A stretch of DNA of 55,773 bases. Source: a virus. Within the stretch, counting starts at the first letter, position 1. Every line of letters starts with the position of its first letter. The stretch lies in IMG/VR virus record IMGVR_UViG_3300047564_005519, positions 1 through 55,773 of that record. One strand, 5' to 3'. The notes beneath the pieces are model-generated. The model did not search any database, was not told the origin of the DNA, and saw only the letters and a list, made by a program, of their open reading frames with translations. This document shows, piece by piece, positions 18,555-27,300 of this stretch. The position numbers and the translations under genes were made by a program.

Positions 18555-19757
18555 ATGACAAATAGTTATACTGTAGTTCAGCGTACTATTGTGCGAGCTC
18601 CAAATATGGCAGAAGCTAAAAAACTTTCTGAAGGAGCAGCTGGCGTAGGTGAAATCTTATCGAATGAATCTTCGATAGAAGAGTCTACTGATAGGGCTCA
18701 GAAAGCTCTTGCTTTAGAATTATGGGCAGACGAAATTGAGGAATCTAATCCAGTTATTGATGGATCTATTACTCTAGATTTCTTAAGAGCTGAAAATAAG
18801 AGATTAAGCAGACTAGCTGATAAGTATAAGAATGTTTCAAATGAAGCTACTGCAGCTGTTTATGGCGCTGCTTTTGACGCATTTAGCAGCTTTGAGCTAC
18901 CAAAGATTAAAAAGCCACTTTTTGCTAGAAGCTCAAAAGTTTCAGAAACTGCAGTAGCCGTTTTTGCCGACTGGCAATTAGGTAAGGTTACGCCAGATTA
19001 CAATTCTGAAGTAGCAGCAAAAAGAATTGAACAGTATACTGAAAAGCTATTAGAGATAACTGAGATTCAGCGAGCTCATCATCCAGTAAAAGACCTACAT
19101 GTTTGGCTACTTGGCGATATCGTTGAGGGTGAGGAAATCTTTCCGGGCCAAAGTCATCTAATTGATTCGGGACTATATCGTCAAGTTGGCGTAAATGGTC
19201 CTGATATTCTATGCAATTTCTTAGCTACAGCATTAGAAAATTTTGAACATGTTCATGTTACTGGCGTAATTGGAAACCATGGTTCAGTTGGTGGCAGAAA
19301 TCGTCGTCAGTATGATCCGGAAACCAATATGGATAGACTTCTATATAAGATTGTGAGCCTTGTCTTTAATAAAGAAGACAGAATTTCTTTTAATATTCCA
19401 GATGGTCGTGGTGAAAGAAATTGGTATGCAGTAGATGATATTGGAAACTATAGTACCTTACTAATACATGGTGATCAACTTCCACATCCTAGCTCGGTAT
19501 CTGGTTACTATAAAAGAGTATTGGGCTGGAAAGATGGTGCAATCCCAGAGCATTTTGATGATGTTTTTATGGGTCATTATCATCAGCAATTTAAGATTAC
19601 TATAGGTTCAACTGTTTTACGTGTTTCAGGATCTCCTGAAAGCTACAACACATATGCGCAAGAGTATTTTAATTCCATGAGCAGACCATGCCAACATCTA
19701 ATGTTTGTGCACCCTGATCAGGGAATTACATCAGAATATTCTATTTGGTTAGATTGA
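18555..19757 (+). CDS. Calcineurin-like metallophosphoesterase with N-terminal small module
   Basis: This 400-residue protein has the full set of metallophosphoesterase motifs: D139-x-Q141 ('FADWQLG'), D188 ('LGDIVEG'), N241-H242 ('GNHG'), H305 ('HGDQ') and H341-x-H343 ('GHYHQ'). This class hydrolyses phosphodiesters or phosphomonoesters with two metal ions; Mre11/SbcD nucleases are relatives. The first 30 residues ('YTVVQRTIVRAPNMAEAKKL') resemble the start of the 66-residue protein at 46966-47166. The enzyme sits between baseplate J and the next large structural gene, with a CAGGTGA ribosome site. An enzyme here is unexpected; it could be virion-associated or simply transcribed late. The substrate is unknown. 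Confidence 0.85.
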   Translation: MTNSYTVVQRTIVRAPNMAEAKKLSEGAAGVGEILSNESSIEESTDRAQKALALELWADEIEESNPVIDGSITLDFLRAENKRLSRLADKYKNVSNEATAAVYGAAFDAFSSFELPKIKKPLFARSSKVSETAVAVFADWQLGKVTPDYNSEVAAKRIEQYTEKLLEITEIQRAHHPVKDLHVWLLGDIVEGEEIFPGQSHLIDSGLYRQVGVNGPDILCNFLATALENFEHVHVTGVIGNHGSVGGRNRRQYDPETNMDRLLYKIVSLVFNKEDRISFNIPDGRGERNWYAVDDIGNYSTLLIHGDQLPHPSSVSGYYKRVLGWKDGAIPEHFDDVFMGHYHQQFKITIGSTVLRVSGSPESYNTYAQEYFNSMSRPCQHLMFVHPDQGITSEYSIWLD

Positions 19758-19776
19758 TTAATAAGTTAGGATTATA

Positions 19777-22700
19777 ATGAAGCAATATCTATTACTTCTT
19801 AAAAGTTCAGATTTTAATAAAGTAGGAAATATCTGGACAAGTAATCCTATTAATCTTTATGTCAATAGCCAATACAATAATTATTCAAGCGTCAGGTCAA
19901 TTTACGGTTTAAATCTTATTGGTGACAGAACTTATGTTGGAGTGGAACAAACATCACCCTCACTAGTAGGTGATGAAAGCACTCCTTATTCGCAATATGC
20001 GACTTATGTCACCGATGCCGGTGAGGTTGTGTATGATCCAGCAACACCAGAAATTGTTAGATTTGTTGATACCACTTCTCGTATTGATATATTAAGCTAT
20101 CGACATGCGTTCACTAATCTTACTGGGAATATTGTACCAACTTTTAATTTAACGGTTTACGAATCTGATGAAGAAAATGGTCCTTGGATGATCTCATCCA
20201 TTTCTTCAGATTCTAATATTATTTTTATCCGTAATTCAAAACCATTCATTAAGATCGAGTTAGAGATCTTCGCTGATGAACTAGATCTAACAACAATTGG
20301 TCTTGTATTCTACCTGGAAATAGGTATATATGAAATAACTTCACCAGTTATTTCTAAGTCAGCTAAAAATATTTTAAAAAGATTTCCTTCATGGACCAGC
20401 ATATACGCTGACTCTGTTGATTCGACACCTTCTTTGCAAGTTCCAAATTCTGTCGGTGGAAAACTTATAACTTCACTCTTGCAAGAAAGTCTAGATGACA
20501 TCAATAGTGAAATTGAATTATATAATATAAATAATTTTATTGACAGCGCCAATGAAAGTCAAATAGCTTGGGCTTATGTATCATATAACGTTCCTCAAAA
20601 TGTAAACACAATTTTTGGGGATGGAGTTGAGCTTTCAAGAGTTAGTACCTTTAATGAGTTACTTGACTCAAGGATCACAGATTATATCTTCTACTATAGT
20701 CCATTTGATCGTCAATTATTTACGATTAGAAACTTTGGAATATTATTAGTTAATGGTAGCTCTTTTGAGCAGGAGCCTATTAATATCTTTAATGATTTTG
20801 ATGAGTTTGGAGCCAGAGTCGGCTTGCCACGACTTTATCTAGAATCTAATTCTAATTTTAAGAAGAGAATTTTTGACGTAACCGCTAATATCCCTGCTGC
20901 TAATTCTGAAGGATTTAAAAGAACTCTTAGAAGAGAGTTAGATTTATGGAGAGCCTATGGAGCTACTCCTGATTCAAACTATCTTGGAGCCACTCCAGAA
21001 GTTTTAGAGATTTCTGATCTTGAGTTGTCAACACCATATTTCAACGATGCCGGTGTTCCACAAAAAGAGTTTAAAACATTTGTTAAGAATTTGAATGAAA
21101 AATATCCATCAAATTGGGGCTACGTTAGTTGGGGTAATGGTATTTGGGACTACGCTGGCAAAATTGGAGACGGTGTTGCTCGTGTACCAGCTGTGTATGA
21201 TACTAATTTAGAAACACTTGGAGATCTTTATCAGCCAGGTGTTGGCGATTTTGATGACGCTAAGATAATGCTAGTTCCTTCAGAAGCAGCTACTGTATCT
21301 TTTGAAGGTAACGCAAAAATTGATGGATGGATTAGAACATCTCTTAAAGATGTTTATTCACCCATCTTAGTAGAATATTCTTGGTATGTGAACTATACGG
21401 CTATTGTTCCTGATTATGAGGCAAGTAAAACTGGTGTTGCTTTAGTTTATGAGGTGAGTCTTCCTCCTCATGGCAATTCTGCTACACCTAGTGTTTTTTA
21501 TTCAAATTTGAATTATCAAGACAGATCAGACTTTTATGTTGGTAATCATTTCTTTGACACCTCGACAGCTAGTCCTGAGGGGTCTTTTATAAGAATCTTT
21601 GATGATGAGGGAATGAGTTTAGACGAAATAGTCTTTAGAGATAAAGTTTACGATCAAGTATATCTCAACACCTCAACATCGCCATCGTATTCTAATATTA
21701 ACGTGTATGATGCGGCGTCTGTTAATTTAGTTTTTGGTAAGAAATGGAATGGATCAACATATGATGATGTTGTCTCTAATGACTATAGAGTATCTTTCTC
21801 GGATTATATTTTAGATTATCATCTAAATCCAATTGCAGGTAGTTCGATAGAACTTTCTTCTCCCAACATTAATAATCTAAATTCATCTATTGTTATAGGC
21901 TCAGATTTATATCCAACTACTCCACAAATTTTTTCTACCAATGTTTTGTCTTCAAGTTTTGTCATCAATGAGCTAAATGATTTAGGATTAAACGGTCGTT
22001 CTACACCAGTTATTTATCCTTCTAATCTTATTAATGGCATTATTATTCCTCACACTGGTGCTACTCCTCATAATCTATATCTTAATACAAAGATTCCAGT
22101 TGTTAGAGCATCAGAGAATACTCAAACAATGCTGCCAGGTGGCATAACTAAGGGTCCGAATGATGTATCTAATACCTTTATTCCATCTTCACCAAATATT
22201 AGGTGGGTTGGATACAATGTTTCTGATGTTGCGGTCACTTCAGAAGATTATTTTGATAGCGCAACAATTAACTATTCAGCTACTCCAGAATACATAAAGG
22301 TATATTCGTCTGATGGAGATCTATATCCACGTACGAGATACTTCTATACTCCATTTACAGCGCAAACAACTCCAAATTTATATAATGGATATATTGATGA
22401 AATTGGAAGAGTTTATAAGGATGAGGATGATTATCAAAATAGCGTTTACTTGATACAGGATAAATATTTAGAAACAATTTCTTTAAATAGGGAATCTTTT
22501 GGGTTATCTGCAGATGTGGACTATATTGTTAACTCATTGTATCTTTCCGCTACACCTGACTATATTATTCCAGAATTCGATAATTTAAACACCGCGTTGA
22601 CTTCTGTTAATGATGGCATATCTAACGATTCATCAAGTGATTTTGATGTATATGTTAATATAAATAACGAGAAAAAGAATCGATATGGTGTTGGAGTTCA

Positions 22701-24321
22701 TTCTGGTTGGATTTCAATTAAAGAAGAAGACGAATATATTTATGTGAACCCAGAAAGTGCAACTGTTAATGGTCAATTCTTTGAAATTGAATTAGATCAT
22801 GAACCAAGAATGTTTGCTCCGTTCATTGCAAAAGTTAATGATACACCTCTAAGAAAGGTTGTCTTTGAGGATTCTGCTACTCCCGGTAAAGCGTCATTCT
22901 GGAATACTGAACTAGTTGATGGTAATTTGAGTAATTCTCTTTATTTAGCTTATGAAAATTTGAGCAATATTTCCGTTAAAGATTCTTATACTGGATATAC
23001 TTTATTTAGTGGATTATCAACTTCAAGTAATATTGTGACACCCTTTAGTGAAGCTACGCCTTCTATTAGTGGACGTGAATATGAAGTAACATATTATGTC
23101 AATGACGCATTCTATGTAGATAAAGATGAGTACGATTCGATTAATGGCACATATTCGTCAAAGGTCTATTTTAGTTCTACTCCAAATATGGCCTCTAACT
23201 ATTATCTTACATATGAAAAAGATTATCAAAATGATTTCATTCCATCCGAACTTTTGATTAATCAAATTGATTTATCAATATATGAAGGATTTATCTATTT
23301 AACAAAAGATGAATTTAACTTTAATGCAGCTGAAGTACATGTAACACCTAAGTTAATATCAGATAATTTAGATGATCTATTATATGTTTCTATTATTTCG
23401 TATGATGAAAACGGAAACTTTAAACCATATCAAACCTTTAGGGTATACGGTGACAATATCACCGCTGAAGATGAATACTTAACTACTAATGTCAATGGTT
23501 TTGCTACAACTGTCGTTAGATATTCTGGCCCAATTCCAGCTGTGATAGACGATGACGTAATTTATGTTGAGGGAATTGGTTCGGCCACTCCTAATGGACA
23601 TGCCAATAGCATGTCTGCCGGATTCTGGAATACTACTAGTTACCAAATTCAAAAATCTAGATCTTTTGATCTTAAGCTTAGAGCAGTTCCTGGTACATTT
23701 AAGTCAGAAACTAATGATACTAATATCATAGGTTTCCAGGGAATAATTGAATGGAAAGATAAGCCATTCGCTCATCAGGTTAATATTTCTTGGTCTCAAG
23801 CAAGAACTCTTTATGATCTTTTTAATTCTCCAATGACAAACAATATTGTTTCTAATTCTGATGGAACTTTTGTTGTTAATGAAGATTTGTTAGCTCATTC
23901 CATTGAAGATCCTGGTCATTGGTTTGTTAGAATTGAAATTACAGATACAGCATCAACAATTTCTTCCATGCTAGCTCTTGATGGTGAGACAATTGATCCT
24001 ACAGATATTACTATTACAGGTGATATTATTTATTGGAATGAAAGATACGATAGTGTCGAGTTTGCTTCAGAAGATGTTCCTCTTCCATATACATTTGTTC
24101 ACGAAAAGCAAGCCAATTCTAATCTTATTGCCACTCCAAACTTTGTATATCAATATTATAATAATGATGGTCCAGTTTTTATTGATGCAACGCCAAATTG
24201 GGAGCCACCACAGTGGGTTCCCTTAAGAAAGTTTGATCAGTATCAAATGCAGATTTTAGGTACTACACCTAGCTATATAGTGGATTATGGAATAATTCAT
24301 CCTGATGGTGGAGAAGAATAA
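19777..24321 (+). CDS. Large baseplate/tail protein with recurrent Thr-Pro motifs
   Basis: The protein has 1514 residues and is predicted mostly beta. Residues about 190-270 ('NILKRFPSWTSIYAD' followed by 'GGKLITSLLQ') have the layout of phage tail protein I-type wedge proteins, and the gene lies where that protein is expected after baseplate J. The rest looks like repeated beta-sandwich units rich in Tyr, Asn, Ser and Asp. By hand count it has about two dozen Thr-Pro dipeptides, most as Ala/Ser/Thr-Thr-Pro, spread along the chain and commonly at apparent strand boundaries. The start has an AGGAT ribosome site. A wedge-to-fibre or receptor-contact role is inferred; no enzyme motif is visible. 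Confidence 0.65.
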   Translation: MKQYLLLLKSSDFNKVGNIWTSNPINLYVNSQYNNYSSVRSIYGLNLIGDRTYVGVEQTSPSLVGDESTPYSQYATYVTDAGEVVYDPATPEIVRFVDTTSRIDILSYRHAFTNLTGNIVPTFNLTVYESDEENGPWMISSISSDSNIIFIRNSKPFIKIELEIFADELDLTTIGLVFYLEIGIYEITSPVISKSAKNILKRFPSWTSIYADSVDSTPSLQVPNSVGGKLITSLLQESLDDINSEIELYNINNFIDSANESQIAWAYVSYNVPQNVNTIFGDGVELSRVSTFNELLDSRITDYIFYYSPFDRQLFTIRNFGILLVNGSSFEQEPINIFNDFDEFGARVGLPRLYLESNSNFKKRIFDVTANIPAANSEGFKRTLRRELDLWRAYGATPDSNYLGATPEVLEISDLELSTPYFNDAGVPQKEFKTFVKNLNEKYPSNWGYVSWGNGIWDYAGKIGDGVARVPAVYDTNLETLGDLYQPGVGDFDDAKIMLVPSEAATVSFEGNAKIDGWIRTSLKDVYSPILVEYSWYVNYTAIVPDYEASKTGVALVYEVSLPPHGNSATPSVFYSNLNYQDRSDFYVGNHFFDTSTASPEGSFIRIFDDEGMSLDEIVFRDKVYDQVYLNTSTSPSYSNINVYDAASVNLVFGKKWNGSTYDDVVSNDYRVSFSDYILDYHLNPIAGSSIELSSPNINNLNSSIVIGSDLYPTTPQIFSTNVLSSSFVINELNDLGLNGRSTPVIYPSNLINGIIIPHTGATPHNLYLNTKIPVVRASENTQTMLPGGITKGPNDVSNTFIPSSPNIRWVGYNVSDVAVTSEDYFDSATINYSATPEYIKVYSSDGDLYPRTRYFYTPFTAQTTPNLYNGYIDEIGRVYKDEDDYQNSVYLIQDKYLETISLNRESFGLSADVDYIVNSLYLSATPDYIIPEFDNLNTALTSVNDGISNDSSSDFDVYVNINNEKKNRYGVGVHSGWISIKEEDEYIYVNPESATVNGQFFEIELDHEPRMFAPFIAKVNDTPLRKVVFEDSATPGKASFWNTELVDGNLSNSLYLAYENLSNISVKDSYTGYTLFSGLSTSSNIVTPFSEATPSISGREYEVTYYVNDAFYVDKDEYDSINGTYSSKVYFSSTPNMASNYYLTYEKDYQNDFIPSELLINQIDLSIYEGFIYLTKDEFNFNAAEVHVTPKLISDNLDDLLYVSIISYDENGNFKPYQTFRVYGDNITAEDEYLTTNVNGFATTVVRYSGPIPAVIDDDVIYVEGIGSATPNGHANSMSAGFWNTTSYQIQKSRSFDLKLRAVPGTFKSETNDTNIIGFQGIIEWKDKPFAHQVNISWSQARTLYDLFNSPMTNNIVSNSDGTFVVNEDLLAHSIEDPGHWFVRIEITDTASTISSMLALDGETIDPTDITITGDIIYWNERYDSVEFASEDVPLPYTFVHEKQANSNLIATPNFVYQYYNNDGPVFIDATPNWEPPQWVPLRKFDQYQMQILGTTPSYIVDYGIIHPDGGEE

Positions 24322-27300
24322 ATGAAGAAATTTGAAAATATTACTTTAGTAGGCAATGAAAAATCTATTAAAGTTGGGAAAAATGTTCCAAATGGATCAA
24401 TAGGTCTTGGACTTTTCTCTATGAAAGATATATCTCCATCTAATAATATTATAATGACTGATTTATCTCAGACTATTCCTGAAAATAAGATTGTTTTAGA
24501 TGGCATTTCTGATCAGGCTAAGATATACATGGCTGATGAACTTGGTTTTCTTCATGATAAAAATGGTAATTATAATTTTCCAACTAATGATTTAACTATT
24601 GGTGATTCTTTTATTAGCAAAAAAATGGAACCTTCAAAATACTTGATTGACGAGTTGATTCCTGAAGATTTTGCTCATCACTATTATATAAGTAGATATT
24701 TTATTCCTTGTCCACCAGCTTTTTCTCTTCTATCTTTGGATCAATGGATTAATACTGATAATTTACAGGGATTAAATTTGAAGGTATTAAATGAGAATGG
24801 ATTTGACTATATAGATCAAGTAACTAAGAGGAGAAAATATAGATTCTTATTGGAGCCATTTAATACGATATCAAATTCAGAAAAATCAGAAATTCCATAT
24901 CGTGTTATTATCCTATTTGATGCAGATAAGCCTTTGAATTTAAAGCTTGTTTACGATAAGGTTGAATGTGATGAAAATGGAGATATGTTTAATATCTTCC
25001 TTAACTATACCGAAACAATTAATTCTATTCCATTGTATACTTCTATTCCAGAGGAATCTTTTGTAATAGATGACAATTATCGAAATGATAAAATTTTTTC
25101 TGTCAAAAAGATTCAAGATAAGTATAACGAAATTGCCTTAAATAAAAATACAGATAGTGGATATCAAGTTGTTGTTCCTAAAAAAGCTTTAGATGATTAT
25201 AGAAGGTTTGAAGGTTTTAACTGGAGATATATTGCCAGAACACGTAAGTCTCTTAATTATCTGAGTATGGATAATTCTGATGAACTTGATTCTTCTATTA
25301 ATGGATTGGCTAAAACTATTAATGTTGGTATTTTGTACAGTAGTCTTTTATCTGATGATGATACAACTATTGGCGCGTATGCATTAAATAGATTAATGAA
25401 TTCTCCCTTTAACTTTGTTAACTACAATTTTGTTAATCCAATTTCTGAACAAAATATTTTAAATGGAACGTTAGACATTGATAAGAATTATAAAGAATAT
25501 TGGAAGTTAGACATAGATGATATTGATAATGATTTAAGTTTATTTGATGTGCTAGTGTGGGTTCCGTCAGCAGCAATTAATGATAATCAGGCCTCTAGAT
25601 TGAGTTCTTTTGTTCAAGCAAATGGAACGTTGATTTTAGATTTTTCTAAAATGTCTACTGGGACTGATGCCTTAGAGACACAAGTTGCAAGTGGAACATC
25701 GATCGATATGCAATTAGTTATAGGTGGAACTTTAACTGGTGAAATTTCAGAATTATCAACCACTTCTGTATTAACGGATTACACAAAGAATGGTGGTTGG
25801 AATTTAGCAACTACAGCTTTTGAAAAAGAATATTATGGAATCTTTGGTTCTAATAAAATTGAAGATGATAGGGCTTATAAGACATATCGCTATTTTGACG
25901 ACACAATAGTTACATCGGAAGAAAACATCTTTCTCAAGATGGGACCAGATACTGAATCTTTAAAGCCTGTTGGAGTAATCATTCCTTATAACTCTAATAC
26001 ATCTTCAGCTCTTGTTCGTGGAAATATTATTGCAACTACTTTCCCATTAATTGACTACTGTAACTCGATATATCAATTAAATAACTATGATAGAGTACAG
26101 GATATAAATAGTGGATTAGTTGATGGCTCAGCCGAAAATGCGGTATATTCCGGAGTCGTTGAAGGTCCAATGAAGTTCCTATTTAACTGCATAACATTCG
26201 CCGCCTACTGTCGTTTACAGGCAAGTTCTGAACTAAGGACTAATAGTAGTCTTTATAATTTTGTGTCAAACTGGAATTCAGGTTGGACATTAAATCAAAA
26301 TGTCTTATTAGACGAGGAAAGAGAAAAATATTTTCTCCCAGTGCCTGATTCAGATGGATTTGGATTTGATATTTTAAAGCAGGATAAACTATTTGATAGA
26401 TATCTTAAAGATATTGAAACTATTTTGCCAGATTATCAGCGTGACAGACTTTCTGATTTAAATTCAGATAATATTGAATTCTTTATTGAAATAACTAATC
26501 CTGATGTGTTTTTGTCCAACTGTATCAGAATAGATCCAAATTCTTTAACTGAAGAGTATAATATTCCAAGCGCATATGATATATATCAGGTTCAAAATCC
26601 AAATATAAAAATTTTAGCACAAACTTTATCAGATTCTCCCTCATTAGAAGTTCCATCTGGTTATGGTGCTTATGTAATTCATGAAAAATCTTTATTAGCA
26701 GCAGATAAAAATCCTCTTCAAAATAGAATGAATGTACTTAATTCATTTAAGGAGTATCCATATTCTTTTGCTACTAGTTATTCTGCTTATCAGGGAACAG
26801 ATAGACCATCTAGCTTCAGTGTAAATAGTACATTAACATATGATGTTGTTTTTAAAGGAACTCATGCTATAAAGACTATAGTATATGGTGCTCCTACTAC
26901 TGAAACTATAAAAGTAACTACTAATAAATTGTGTAAAAATTTTGTTTCTTCAGTTGACAGTGGAACTAAGGTATATGATTCAAGTAATCCATTGAATACA
27001 TTTATTTATACTGGTGACATTAATATACATAAGGATCCAAGAAGCTGGAAAACAACTGCTCCGCTAAAATCTCATGAGTATGTTAAATATATACAATTTA
27101 CTCTCAATAATGCTATTTCTTCTAAACTTGATGTTGATGGATATTATGGTCCAGCAACGACAGCCGCTGCGAAACAGTTTCAAACCTCTAATTCTTTAAG
27201 ATATAAAGATGGAAGCGTAGACAGTGAAACTAAATCTTATTTAGCGTGGTGGTGGAAAAATCTTAAGTCATCAGATTCGGCTAGATATACCAGTATTATA

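Noticed and set aside
19755-19779. TATAAT with an upstream TTGATT before the gene at 19777
   Set aside because: The TATAAT overlaps the start codon and the spacing is only about 13 bases. It is a chance match around an AGGAT ribosome site.
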